64,000 nucleotides of DNA from Theristus sp. LFF4_11 (Eukaryota; Nematoda; Chromadorea; Monhysterida; Xyalidae): NCBI GenBank assembly GCA_030248135.1, contig JASANC010003755.1, forward strand, positions 186,001-250,000, written 5' to 3'. A program made the position numbers and the translations under genes. Positions within the stretch are counted from its first letter, which is position 1; each line of letters starts with the position of its first letter. Below the pieces are notes generated by a model that was given only the letters and a program-made list of their open reading frames with translations, ran no database searches and was not told the origin of the DNA. This document shows positions 11,667 through 29,700 of the stretch, piece after piece.

Positions 11667-13226
11667 TTGTGCGTCTCAGTTATGCCTCCCTGTAAAGGGA
11701 TGTTGGTTTGTTCGTGTGTAGATGATAGACACAAACGCACGCTGTTTATCATCAGATAAAGTGTGACGATTTGGTGGTGAGACGACTGTTCCAGTCCAGC
11801 CACGCACGAATTTTATTGAAACCGATTTTACGGCAATGAAGTACAAGTTTCAGTGTGTTACAATCGCAGAAAAACTTGCGACTTGTCCAAACTCAAACTG
11901 GCCGTGCGTTCATTAGCTGCTGGCACGGTTATCACACGATGAATGTCTGATGATAAACAGCAAACAACGATGCAGTTTCATTGATGAGAAACTTTATTAT
12001 CAAACTTGTCCTTACCAAGTTCTTTCGAAAAAACAAAAATTTTTCCACTGAAACAACTCCCTTGTGCAATAAATTCTGTTCTGTGATTGTTTGCTTTAAC
12101 AGCATGTTGCTTTCAATGACAATACGTGTGAATTTCAATCATACAGAGTGGGCCAAAAAAACTGCGGCTGGTATTCGTCACGAGTACGAGATATTGAGTT
12201 GAAAATTGGAACACGAAAAGAATTCATGTCTTCTTTTTGTGTGTTAGAATTTCAGCTGAAAACATTGATGCACACACCCAAAACTACAAATGAAACACCG
12301 TTATTGAAGGCAGAACAAGACAATAGCTGTTCTACTATTTATCCTGTGGTAGCCAGTTATATTTTTGCCTTTTTTCAAAACAACAAAATGTTTTAGTAAC
12401 ACCACAGTGAAGCTAGGACCAATGACTGAGATGGTGGTCTTTATGAAAAACTTTCGATGGACTCACTGAAGTCAACGGCAACCACGTTAAGGCAACCAAT
12501 TCATAAATTCTGAAACTAAATCAGAGTGTGGTGCTGACAGACGCTTTAGAGCACCTCTCGACTTCAGCGTTTGTCTGGACTAGCGCTCGTACGTTGGGCG
12601 CAGTAAAAAAAACAATTTTTTTGTCGACCAGAGCAATTGGATCAATGTTTTCCGCTGAAAAAGACGGCATAATTTCAACTCGCTGTATTACACCAGAGGT
12701 GAATGAGAGCCACTCTAAATTGACACTCATTTTGGCCCACCATGTATTATCAAATTTTGAATAAAGATGTAACGTTCCAGTTTTGCCGAGAAACGTGGCT
12801 TCCTCACGTTTGACACAATGCAATGATAAGACAAGCATGCAAGTACACCTGTAGTAATTGTTTTTATTCTCAAAAAGGCAAGCACATGACGGTTTCCAGA
12901 AAAATCAGTAACTTACCCTGAAACTAATGTCACATTAGAAAAAACTTTGAGTGAGCAATTTCCTGTGCACACATACAAAAAATTATATACCAATCACCCG
13001 AGCTTTGTGACATACAAATCATTTAAGTTTTGTGAGAAAAGAAAAAGCATTTGATATGTAAGGCAGCAAAACAGCAAACCGTAGCCGTAGATGTCAACAG
13101 AAACTATCACCGCATTGTTCACTAAGAATGATAAGAACAAACGGTGGCCATTGAATCACTTGTACTGTAGCAATGATCACAGAAAAATGATCAACGAAAG
13201 TTTCAGTAAGGATTGAAAAAAACGAA
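11667..13226. other. Intergenic, no gene recognised
   Basis: AT-rich sequence between the convergent GMC and DECR1 genes. The only structure I can support is the palindromic element at 12142-12746; the rest shows nothing recognisable. Confidence 0.5.
12142..12746. mobile_element. Decayed mariner-like MITE with TACA-GTGGGCC ends
   Basis: Left end TACAGAGTGGGCCAAAA and, inverted, right end TACATGGTGGGCCAAAA, flanked by TA. Subterminal GAGTTGAAA and CAGC-GAAAACATTGAT blocks recur inverted in both arms. It belongs with the better preserved element at 60481-61591. No intact reading frame. Confidence 0.6.
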
Positions 13227-17590
<4,364 letters not shown>

Positions 17591-17919
17591 TCTTTTTGTA
17601 ACATTTAGATCTTGGAATGGAACCGCTGCTGAATGAAACTGAAATTGAATTTAAATTCTTTTCTTTGTTCCTTGAATGCACAGATTGATTCAGAACTTAT
17701 TCAGAAGGAACATGTACATGATCAATTGGCAAATTGATGAAACACCGAACGTGAGCCTGCCTTTGAGCGCATCGCTTTGCATCATCGGATTTTTCAATGG
17801 TGGAAAGTATCGAGTCGCATTTTTGCAAGCCATCGCCTTTGTCGTTGTTGGCAACCGACGATTGTTTTGTTTGCCTCAAAATTCAGTCATTCCAAGTTTA
17901 ATTTTATCAAAGTTTTTAG

Positions 17920-19637
17920 AACAGGCCTAAAACTCCGCCGGAGTCGAATACAAAAACAAATGTAAATCTCGATTTTCAAAAATATTTTGAAACAAAATTT
18001 TTAAAATGAAAAACCAAAAATTTTTAAGTGATTAAAAAACAAAAAATGCCGATTTTTTTAATTCGAAAATTTTTCCTCGAATATGCTTTGAAAACCTCAT
18101 TTTTGGCACAATTTTTTGACAGTTCAACAAAAAATTTCTTTGATATTGCCTTGTAAAACCGTCAGCAGTTGATTTTGGACCGTTTTACCGATTGATTTCA
18201 GGCTTGAACAACTTTTGGAATAAAGTTTTTGAGCGTCGCAAAACTTGGCTTACCATTTCAGAGGTGTGCACGCCGGACAATTCTTGCTGGTACCGGCTCG
18301 GGTGGTTGCGCGACGTCGACCCCACCCCACTTCCACATTTTTCTCGCAAATTCAGTGTCACATTCTACATGCGCAGCGCGATTTCAAATATAAATACATT
18401 TATATTTTTAAAGTTTATTCTGTGTTTTGTTCGGAAAGTGTGGCTTTGACTCTCAATTTGAATAAAAAACAGGCAAAATGTAACGTCTTCGCGTAGCGAA
18501 GAAAATTTTCAAAAATTAGGCCCTGAGAACGCGTTTTACCTTGCGATTTTTGGATGCCATCCAAAGTAGTTTGCTGTCTATAGTCTATGACATTTATTCA
18601 CGTGTTAAAAAGATGTTTAAAAACATGCTAACAAAAAGCTTACGTAGGAGCCAGGTGGACCAAGTGATCGTTGATACGGTCAAAACAACAAAAATATTTT
18701 TGATTGAATCGAACCGTTATCAGCAAAACACAAACGAACGATGAATTCGTGATCGCCATTGTCAAACAAATCATAAAGTGTCCACGTCCTGCGCCCGAGG
18801 CGCAGAAAAATTTGAATCTGGGCGCAAAATTTCTTAAAAACAATCCCTTGAAATCTTCGAAAATTGAGAGAATCAAAAAAGCTGACCGTAACGACCATTT
18901 TCATTGCGTCCTACAAAATTATTTTGCGTCATTGACGCACGATTTCGCGTAAAAAAACCCTGGATGTCTGTGCAACTGAGATTTGCGGAATAAAATGTGT
19001 TTACCATCTGCATGCGCAGCGCGATTTCAATTACAAATTCATTGCAACCTACTGAAGTACCACGACAGTCAGTCAGTTGAAATCTTCGAATTTAATTATG
19101 AAGCAATTTTTATTTCATTTGTGAAAATATTGTCTCTTCCACCTGAGGCTGTGCGCGACATCTGTGAATTAAAATGGTTGCTCACAGCGATTTAAGCAGC
19201 TCACAACAAAAGCACAGTGAGCAGACCTTAATTTTGACTGATACATGCGCGACATGTGCAATCGATTTCGAAGTAATTTTTCAAAGTCGGGTGAAACTTT
19301 TGTCTTTTTCAACTCCGACCGAGGCGCTGCGCGACGTAGCCCCCAGGCACTGCGCGACGCGCGACGTTTGCCGGTACCGGTACCCCCTAAGTACCCCCCG
19401 TGCACATCTCTGTACCATTTCATTTCCGATGCAGCCAAGTTGACATTTCTTCGACTCAAAACGTGAATTTTGAGCTGCACCGTCTGCAAGCGCTACTTGC
19501 TGTTTCGTGTCGTCTCGTGACCAAATCAGTAGCGAAAGCGGGACCTCGGGTGAGGGGGGGGTGTTTGCCTAATTTTAGAGGGGGGGTCAGGTGCCTTCTC
19601 GGTGAGGGGGGGGGGGTGCACGTCCTGAGGGGGGGGT
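17920..19637. repeat. Degenerate dispersed repeats, no gene
   Basis: Sequence at 17930-18240 reappears inverted at about 20830-21075 and in direct orientation at 22505-22790: shared blocks include GAAAATTTTTC, TGGCA(C/T)AATTTTT-GA and TTGAGCGTCGCAAA. A GCATGCGCAGCGCGATTTCAA block occurs twice (near 18370 and 19010). Nothing here reads as an exon. 19550-19640 is a run of G tracts. Confidence 0.55.
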
Positions 19638-21232
19638 TAGGGTTGTTAAAAAAAACAAAAATCGTCATTTTTTTTTTTAATTTTTTTTCAAAAAAAAAAT
19701 TTCAAAAATCAAAGTTGTGCTGAATCAATCAGGGAGTCCGAAGAACCACATATGATATGCAAGCGCCTCCCGAATGACACCCGTATGGCGGAACTTTGCA
19801 GATTTTGTTTTGGTGACCTCAATTACCCCTTTTCCAAACCGTCACCATGCCTCTTCTTGTGTTTTGACCTCCAAAACGTCACTAATTGTCCCCAGCTAAG
19901 CTAATGCTAAAGTGAAGACAAACATACCGCCTTGAAATTCGATCAATTCTTCTGATGGTGTCGCGACGACACGACACGAAGCAGCAACCAGACAACGTAG
20001 CGCTTGCAAACGGTGCAGCGAGCACAATCGGACGCTCTGCGAGGCTAATCGTCACCTTATCTGCATCGGAAATGGTAGGCTAAGCTTTGGGACGCTCAAA
20101 AACTTGGCATGCGGTCGATCCGGTACCGGTCGATCCGGTGGCGGTACCTGGCAATTTTCTGGGGCGGTCGATCCGGTACCGGTCGATCCGGTACCGGTCG
20201 ATCCGGTACCTGGCAATTTTCAACTGTTTTAGCATTCAATTCAATTTGTTTCTGATTTGTTTTCCATTTTTCTTCATTTCTCTCATTTTGTCTGAAACAT
20301 TTTACCGCAGGTTTTTTCGCGGGAAATATGAAAATAAAAACAACAGACATTTTTCCTCAACTCCAAAAGAGAACCGAATCAGTCTTCATATTTTTATTTT
20401 GTTCTCCTTTTCTTGCTGAGCTGATAATTTTGCAAATTTTCACCGTCTTGGAGCTTTATTCTTCTGGAAAATAGTTCAGAAAATAAAAAAAACATATGGT
20501 ACACTTGTTCTGCTTTTTTCAGAATCAGATTACGATTACCAAAACCAACCAAGTGTCGCAAGTCGTCGTCGTCTCATATCGTATCATCAACAATCGTATC
20601 AACAATCAACCAAAGAAAAATCGAAAACATAACGAATTGAACGCTAAAAACCCGTAAAACAGCTGAAAATTTCAATTGGTACCGGATCGACCGAGTACCG
20701 GATCGACCTGGTACCGGATCGACCGCCCTAGAAAATTGCCAGGTACCGGATCGACCGGTACCGGATCGACCGGTACCGGATCGACCGTACCGGATCGACC
20801 GGTACCGGATCGACCTACAGCCCAAAAACTTCATCGCAGATGTTGTCGAAGCCTAAAATCAGTCGGTAAAACGGCCCAAAATCGACTGCTAAAGGTTTTA
20901 CGAGGTATAATCAAAGAAAATTTTTGTTGAACTTTCGAAAAATTGTGCCAAAATTAAGGTTTTCAGAGCATATTAGAGGAAAATTTTTCGAATTTTTTTT
21001 TTTTTTAAATCGGCATTTTTGTTTTTTTTTAATCACTTTTTTAAAAAAAAAAAATTTCATTTTTGTTTAACAACCCTAGTTCCGCCATACGGGAGTCATT
21101 CGGGAGGCGCTTGCATATCATATGTGGTTCTTCGGACTCCCTGATTGATTTAGCACAACTTTGATTTTTGAATTTTTTTTTTAATTTAAAAAAAAACAAA
21201 AATGACGATTTTTGTTTTTTTTAACAACCCTA
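19638..21232. mobile_element. Large palindromic element with GGTACC/CGATCC repeats
   Basis: About 1.6 kb. Both ends read TAGGGTTGTTAAAAAAAAC inwards and stay complementary for about 150 bases, including GCAAGCGCCTCCCGAATG. Internally, six or so tandem units of GGTCGATCCGGTACC at 20105-20215 face an inverted set at 20677-20815. A further TAGGGTTGTT end at 21077 shows another insertion inside the right arm. No coding capacity, so a fold-back, probably hAT-related, non-autonomous element is inferred. Confidence 0.65.
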
Positions 21233-21315
21233 CAGACACAAACGTCAAGAAAAATGCAAAAATTACGGTATTTTTAGAAAAAATTGAGATGAGATTGACC
21301 ACCGTGAGGGGTTGG

Positions 21316-22341
21316 TAGGGATAGGGGCTTTGAAAAAAAAATTTTTTAGTTTTTTTTTCGTTTTTTTTTAAATTTGGATTTTTTTTTAAACTTAAAAAAA
21401 AATTTAACAATTTTTCTTCTACTTTGCTCTGAAAATTCGATTTATGGCATAATTTTTTGAAAGTTCAAACCAAATTTTCTTCCCAACTTCTTTGTGTGCT
21501 TAGGTAAATGTCATTATTTGGTCATTTTGACCGACGTACTCCATGTTTTTCGATTTGGATGACTTCTAGAGTCAATTTTTAGCGTTGAAATGACTTAACT
21601 GAATTGAAATATCGTTTCAGAAATCGTTTTCTTGCAACTTAGAACATGTTTTTCAGTCGGTAGGCCACGAGATGAACATGATATCTTGTTGATTGGCGTA
21701 TGTTATAGGTCTACGATGGAGTTGTACGATATATTGTTAAACAATTTGAGCGGAGATGTTGGTTAATACCACATCACACGACCGTTTTTCAGATACCCGA
21801 TAACATGGCCACATGTTAAAACTTGCGTGCTGAGCTAAACTAACATGTTAAACTTGCGTCTGTCAGTTGCCCGCAACGTGATCGCGAAATCATGGTACGT
21901 GTTTTCGATACGATGATTTGAAGAGTGGGCTCTCGCCATGTGGCAGATAGCATAGCTGGTTGAACCTGAAAGTAAGTGTCTTGGGGGGGGGGCGACCGGG
22001 TCGACAGGGGTTGCCGACTTAGCTACAGCAAACAGGAATTTTTGAACACAGTCAAATTTTGGTAATTTTCTAAAGAGGAACCACTAAGAACGGTTCAATA
22101 TTCAAGTACATGTGAAAAATTGCCCTGTTTTACTGTTGAAAATGCAACTTTCCCTCTATGAAATGGACATAATTTCAATAAAACACGATTTTCGCTCTTA
22201 TAGTTTCCCGGATCGTTCTGAAAATAGTCTAGATGAACTCAGCTCGACGAGACGCTTCGAACAAACCTAACTTGTAAAAAAAAAATTTTTTTTAATTTTT
22301 TTTTAATTTAAAAAAAACCGGATTTTTTTCCCCTAACCCTA
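21316..22341. mobile_element. Inverted copy of hAT-like element B
   Basis: Reverse complement of 15294-16351 over nearly its whole length, including the single-copy core around the CGACCGGG(T)CGAC and CTCGACGAGACGCTTCG blocks; only scattered substitutions are visible. Ends TAGGGATAGGGG and CCCCTAACCCTA. The two copies bracket about 5 kb. Confidence 0.75.
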
Positions 22342-23290
22342 GGGGGGGTGCGATCCCGTGTTTTCTCGCGGAGGGGGGTGGGGGGAGTCTAGTACCCGTG
22401 TCGAGGTAAAGGGGGGGAGGGGGTACACACGGGTATCTGCTGCCCGTGCACGGGCAGGATTTTCGGCTGAGGGGGGGGAGGGGGTGGACTAGAGATGTAA
22501 GCTTCAAAAAAAAATTTTTTTATTTATTTATTTTTTTAAAAAAAAAGTAAAAAAAAATGAGCATTTTTTTTTAATTTTTTTTATTAAAAATTTTTGAAAT
22601 TTTTTCTTTAATGTGCCCTGAAAATGCCGTTTTTGGCATAATTTTTCGAAAGTTCAACAAAAATTTTCTTTGACTTTACCTTGTCACTTAGTCTTCAACG
22701 CTGCAGGTGGTATTCTGGATTGATTTATCGACTGTTTTCAGCCTTGGTGAGTGATGATCGACTCGCGCATTGAAGTACTTGAGCGTCGCAAAGGCTAGTT
22801 CAACAAATTCCGATGTCGCTAAGGTGAGATAGAAGCAGAGAACTCACATTTACGCATCGTTTTTCAGGATCTCGAAAGGTGGAAATTGCACTGTCTGCCA
22901 CTGCAAGCGTAACTTCGTTGGTTGCTCGTTGCTGTTTCGCCTCGTGTCGTCAGCGTGATCACACCGGTTTGTTGTGGAACTTGTTTCCATGTTATTTGAG
23001 GTGAATTGAGAGGCAAAACACGAGACGTGATGTCGTCGGTGGGAAAATGGGGTCGCCGAAACCAAGTCTGAAATTTTCACCCTCCTCCCATATGAGTGGG
23101 GGTCATATGGTAAGTCGGTGGCTCCTCAGATGGTGATATTCGGACTCCCTGAAAAATTCTGAACAACTTTCATTTTTAAAAAAAAAATTTAAAAAAAAAT
23201 TTTTTTTTTTTTAAAAGAAAAAAAATAGAAAATTTTTTTTTTCTTGACATCTCTAGGGTGGACCCCAACCCCCCCCCCCCGCACTTTCGC
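22342..23290. repeat. G-tract and A/T-run repeat debris
   Basis: Holds G-rich tracts (22342-22490, and on the other strand C runs near 23270), a third copy of the 17930-type repeat at 22505-22790, and poly-A/T blocks at 23180-23240. No gene seen. Confidence 0.5.
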
Positions 23291-23794
23291 TACTGGACCA
23301 AATGCCCTTCAATACCCTTTTACCCCTACAACAACCCGTGTTTTATGTAGTTTTAGACTTGCCCAAGCCCAAGTATTTTTGGTTTTGTGCCCTGAATCGA
23401 ACACCGGACCGGTGGCAACATTCAAAAAGAAACGATAACGATCCAAAAAAGCAACGAAATTTCTTCACCAGTTTGCGAGCAGAAACTGAATTCGAATCGT
23501 GGTGGCGGCCGTGATTTAATTTGATACTTTGCAAGATACAAACGCTGAAATTCATCGTTGATTTCGTGCGGTCCGCGGTGCCCCAATTTACTCCGATTCA
23601 ATTCAACAATTGATTTGTGGAAGTCAGTTTTTGTCCGTTGCGTTTCAACATCGCAAAAACTCGAGATATGTTTTGTCAAGAAAAAACTCAAGATATCTCA
23701 CTGATTATTTTTTGCACAGTTTTTGCATCGATTCGCCTTCGCCCGAAAAGCCACTTGCAATCAATCGGCCGACGTGTGAACTATCAGCATCACA

Positions 23795-26700
23795 ATGCAA
23801 GCAGCGTTGCCGCGCAGAATTATCAAAGTATGTCGCACCAGGAAGTTTGCAAGTGTCACCAGATTTTGTGTTATTTTGTGAAAGTGTAAGATTGTGAATA
23901 AATGGGTTTGTTAAGAAACAGATTCATTCTCGACCAGATAAATAGTTTGTGGATGATTACTTGTTGGCAATCTTCAAGCTTTGCCTTTCATTTTATCAGG
24001 AAACTCAGCGTCTGATCCAAGAGCCAGTGCCGGGCATCGCAGCAGTGCCAGACGAGACGAATGCCCGTTATTTCCATGTGATCATTGCTGGGCCTGATGA
24101 CGTCGGTGGTGGTCGTATTTTTTATGCCAGCACAACACAAAAAAAACTTGCAATGTTTCTCAAACTGCATTGACTCAAAATGTTTTGTTCTTCAACTCAT
24201 TGTCGCTGATTGTTGCAAAGATAATTCGATTTAGTTTTGTAGAATTTGGCTAGTCAACAGTTTTCAAACAGAGAAACGAAACCGAAACGATTTGGGAAAA
24301 CATGAAGCGAGATTTTGCATTGCATTCTTTTATGTTTCTTGCAGAGTCCGTTCCAAGGCGGCACATTTAAGTTGGAGCTTTTTTTGCCTGAGGAATACCC
24401 GATGGCCGCGCCAAAAGTGCGCTTCATGACCAAAATCTATCACCCGAACATCGACAAACTCGGCAGAATATGCCTCGACATTCTGAAAGGTTAGCTTTCA
24501 GAGGATTTCATGTGTTCGCATTGAGTCGTGATTTTGAGTCCACTTGTCAATTGTGACAACTGACCAAGGTTTGAATGGGTGGTAAAGGCGCGTTTAGCAA
24601 TTAGATTTTCGTGCGTACGCACGGAGACAGAACTTAAAAAATGGCTACGCGAATTAGAATTTCGCACGCATGACTGTCGTTCGCACGTAACGACTGTTTT
24701 GCGCGCATGATTTAGAACGTTGTCCGTGCGCACGCAAAAAAACTTGTGCCCACGCGAATTAGAATTTCGTGCGTGTGACTTACGTGTATCCGACACGACT
24801 GTTTTGCGCACGGGATTTAGAACGACTGTTTGTCCGTGCGTAAAAAGACAAATGCGCACGCGAATTAGAATTATCTAAAAATGCGTGAGACGCATATAAA
24901 AGGAGGAATATGGCCTTGTGTAAGCAGTGAAAGACTTGGCTCGACAACGCTTTTCAAGTCTCTGATGTGGTACACACGGATACAAGTACATAAGAGTCAT
25001 ATTTTTGCGCCGTTTATTTATGATTTCGGTTGCACATGGCAACCCTCGTGCTTTGTATTGTAGACAAACACAGGAGAAACAGAAATTTAAATGCTCTTAA
25101 ATGCTCTCAAATGCTCTTAAATGTTGCCAACATCAAGAAACATTTAAAACCTATAATCCCACATCAAGAAACATTTAAGTGCCTCTAAAACCTATAATAC
25201 CACATCAAGAAACATTTGAGGGGTACATTAAAAAGGTCCAAAAACTGCCATCGCAGTTGATCGATTAAATGTTCACGCATTTAATCTCCGCATTTTGCAA
25301 TTCAAATGCTCTCAAATGCGCCTGTGTCGATGTGCTGCATCGAGGAACGGTCTGTTATGCTTTGTATTACGTTTCGTTTCGTTTTATGCTTCATTGGCAG
25401 CGTCAGTTTTCCTTTGAGCGTTCGTGGGTCCACCTGCGGTCACTGTGACAGTCGCAAAAAACGTGAAACTACATTTTTTAAACACTTGAACAGAACAGCT
25501 AGCACTAAACATTTGAATAAATTTTCCCGCATTAAAAACCGGTTATATGCACATATAAAATGCAATTGCGCGCGCTGACCATTTGAACTACATTTGAGAC
25601 ATTTCAAATGTCAACGAACCAATTCACGATGTTCGTCGCTTTTTATCGGATCAAATGTTTTTTTGGGACATTTGAAACATTCAAATGTTGCAGTAAATTT
25701 GCATTTGAGAGCATTTAAGAGCATTTATTTTTCTGTTTCTTTTGTGAAATGACCTTTCACATTTGCGGATTTCGGGCATTTAGCGACCACTAAAACTACT
25801 AAAATAACAATCAGACTTTAGCTCGCTGACACTGGTTTGTTCAGGACAAATTGTATCGCAGAAGCATTGCGGAACGCAAGGTCTCCTGTGGCAAAGGCAA
25901 TGACTCACGGGACAGACGGTTTATCCTGCCACACTAGTTGAAGGTGACACCGGTAAAAAAGGTGAAAATCAACGGAAGACAACTCCTTTTTGTCACTGGT
26001 GCTGGTGTGTACACAGCGGTGCGTACGTTAACAACAACGAAAAAGCTACATGCAACAATGTTTTGCAATCTCTAATTTTTCTGTTTTTGCACAGAATTTA
26101 CAGAATTTCGCACATGGCGTGATTTTAGATTAAATCGAAGAGAACAATTAAAAAATAACTTCAAAGTTTTACGCTTTTCAGCAAAACGAAAACGAAAACG
26201 AAAACTTTCGGATTCGCTGCCCTCCGGGGATATAGCGACCGCAGGCCACCGAAACCGAAATCGGGCTAAGATCACTGGTGCCCCCAGGACAGAGCGGGGC
26301 TTAGAGGCTGCCCCCCTCACATGCCGAGGGTATTGGTTCCACGGGATGGTGAGCCGTCCATTCCCCAATCCCACCGGAGTTTGGTACCTTCGGGTTTCCG
26401 GAATCGGTGGGGGGCGTGCTTCAAAAAAAAAAAATAAAAAACAAACGCGGCGCAAAAATATGACCCTTATGTACTTGTATCCGTGTGTACCACATCAGAG
26501 ACTTGAAAAGCGTTGTCGAGCCAAGTCTTTCACTGCTTACACAAGGCCATATTCCTCCTTTTATATGCGTCTCACGCATTTTTAGATAATATTCTGACTT
26601 TTACATAAGCCCCGAAGGTCGGACCAAAATCACAATTCGTTGGTCACACATTCTTCTAAACCCCAGACAACTCAGGTTTTTCATTTTTCGTTTTTTAGGC

Positions 26701-29700
26701 CGATTTCTCCTATGCCATTTCTACGGCCGATTCCCCAAAATCGTCACGATTCAGTACCTAGAATCGCTCACAAAAGAAAAACTGACCCAAAAGCCGTGAT
26801 CGGCGTAATGAATTACCATGGAAAACACCGTTTTCTTGTTTTTCATTTCTGGACCGGTTTCGCTAAATTCCACGGCCGATTCACCATAAATCGTCACGAT
26901 TCAGCATCTAGAGTTGCTCACACAAGAAAACTAACCCAAAATCCGTGATCAGCAGTCAGCACATTGAATTACCCTGGAAAAACCGTTTTCTCGTTTTTCA
27001 TTTCTGGACCGATTTCGCCAATTTCCACGGCCGATTCGCCCGAAATCGTCACGATTCAGTATCTAAAGTTGCTCACGTAAGAAAACTAACCCAAAATTCG
27101 TGATCAGCGGATTGAATTACCCTGGAAAACACCCTTTTCTTGTTTTTCGTTCCTGGACCAATTTCGCCAACTTCCACGGCCGATTCGCCCGAAATCGTCA
27201 CGATTCAGCATCTAGAGTTGCTCACGTAAGAAAACTAACCCAAAATTCGTGATCAGCGCATTGAATTACCCTGGAAAACACCCTTTTCTTGTTTTTCGTT
27301 TCTGGACCGATTTCGCCAACTTCCACGGCCGATTCGCCCGAAATCGTCACGATTCAGCATCTAGAGTTTCTCACGTAAGAAAACTAACCCAAAATTCGTG
27401 ATCAGCGCATTGAAATACCCTGGAAAACACCCTTTTCTTGTTTTTCGTTTCTGGACCGATTTCGCCAACTTCCACGGCCGATTCGCCCGAAATCGTCACG
27501 ATTCAGCATCTAGAGTTGCTCACGTAAGAAAACTAACCCAAAATCCGTGATCAGCGCATTGAATTACCCTGGAAAACACCCTTTTCTTGTTTTTCGTTTC
27601 TGGACCGATTTCGCCAACTTCCACGCCCGATTCGCCCGAAATCGTCACGATTCAGCGTCTAGAGTTGCTCACGTAAGAAAACTAATCCAAAATTCGTGAT
27701 CAGCGGATTGAATTACCCTGGAAAACAGCCTTTTCTTGTTTTTCGTTTCTGGACCGATTTCGCCAATTTCCACGGCCGATTCGCCCAAAATCGTCACGAT
27801 TCAGCATCTAGAGTTACTCACGTAAGAAAACTAACCCAAAATTCGTGATCAGCGCATTGAATTACCCTGGAAAACACCCTTTTCTTGTTTTTCGTTCCTG
27901 GACCGATTTCGCCAATTTCCACGGCCGATTCGCCCAAAATCGTCACGATTCAGCATCTAGAGTTACTCACGTAAGAAAACTAATCCAAAATTCGTGATCA
28001 GCGGATTGAATTACCCTGGAAAACAGCCTTTTCTTGTTTTTCGTTTCTGGACCGATTTCGCCAATTTCCACGGCCGATTCGCCCAAAATCGTCACGATTC
28101 AGCATCTAGAGTTACTCACGTAAGAAAACTAACCCAAAATTCGTGATCAGCGCATTGAATTACCCTGGAAAACACCCTTTTCTTGTTTTTCGTTTCTGGA
28201 CCGATTTCGCCAATTTCCACGGCCGATTCGCCCGAAATCGTCACGATTCAGCATCTAGAGTTGCTCACGTAAGAAAACTAACCCAAAATCCGTGATCAGC
28301 GCATTGAATTCCTACGGACTAGACCTTTTCCTATTTTTTTTAGTAGCACAGAAACAATTTGTAAGAGTGAAAAACTGATACCCAGTCAAAAATGCTACGA
28401 ACTTTCAAAAAATGCACAATTTTAACTTAAAAAAGTGCCCGGGCAAAAAAATAAACCAAATTTTTAAAATCTTCGGATGAAATTGCCCCAGGAATCTTTT
28501 TTATTCGACTGTGAAGGTGTCGTAGCTAAAAATTGAAAGGGCGAACACTTGAAACCAGGAAAAATCCTTTGAAATTTAAAAAATGCCAAAATTTTGCCTC
28601 AAACAAGGGTTGGGGCAAAAAATTAACCTGATTTTCAAAAATTTCAGATGAAATTACCCTAGGAAACTTTTTTGTTGGACTCTGAAAGTGTCGCAGGTAA
28701 AAATTGAAAGGGCGAACACTTGAAACCAGGTAAAAACCCTTCGATTTTTGAAAAATGCCCAATTTTTTACCCAAAAAAGGGGTCGGGGCAAAAAATTAAC
28801 CCAATTTTCAAAATCTCCAGGTGGAATTACCCCAGGAAACATTTTTGTTCGACTGTGAAAGTGTCCCAGGTAAAAATTGAAAGGGCGAACACATATGATT
28901 ACATACCAGAAAAAAAAATACCAAGGAAAATAAGTAACACTGTTTTCAGAATAGGTTTTTCGTCTCTACAGCGCATGAAAAGTAGTCCGATGAAAATTTT
29001 TTCGCGGCTCAGAACACAACTTTGGGTGTTCGTTTCGTGTGCACCAGAGCAGCTTTGTAGCTTATAGTATGCTCGCTGCACGCAGCGAGCAATTTTGGAA
29101 AAAGCGCGCTGGGGTATAACGGCTCATATAATGCGTGATGCGCTGTCCGCTCGCTGGCGCTCGCTCGCGCATCCGCATGATTTCTTGCGCACGACTGTCC
29201 GACGACTTTTTGCTGCTGGCAGCAAAAAGTCGTTCGACGGATGTGCGGAAAAGTATTTTCCAGTGTCTGTTTATTTTAAGTTGAAAATCAAGGTATATTA
29301 GATGTTGGGGCAACGGGAAAAAATGCTCAGTTTTGTTTGGTGGGTCTACTTGCCTGTTTTGAAAAGAAAGAAAACTGAAATCTACTGGAAACTGTTGTTT
29401 TTCGTTGTTTGTTTGTTCGTTTGTTTGTTTGTTTGTTTGTTTGTTTGTTTGTTTGTTTGCTTGCTTGCTTGTTTGCTTGATTGCTTGCTGGTTTCGGAGA
29501 AGGGGGCTGCTGGCTCCAAAAAAGCAAAACAGCTTCGATCAGCTTCTCTGTCACCTACGCTTCGTCGAGCGAACTGATCGGCGTCGGCGGAGATTTTGGG
29601 TCAGCATTTTCCATTTTTGAAAGATCCAAATCAAAATTTGTTCAAATTCAGTTTGTATATACCAAAACTGAAAGAATTTAGATTTTTACATGCGCTTCTT

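Noticed and set aside
26660..28312. CRISPR-like regular array
   Set aside because: The whole 149-base unit is conserved, with no variable spacers, and the genome is eukaryotic.
29302..29620. Long Phe/Val/Cys/Leu frame
   Set aside because: It is the translation of a GTTT microsatellite.
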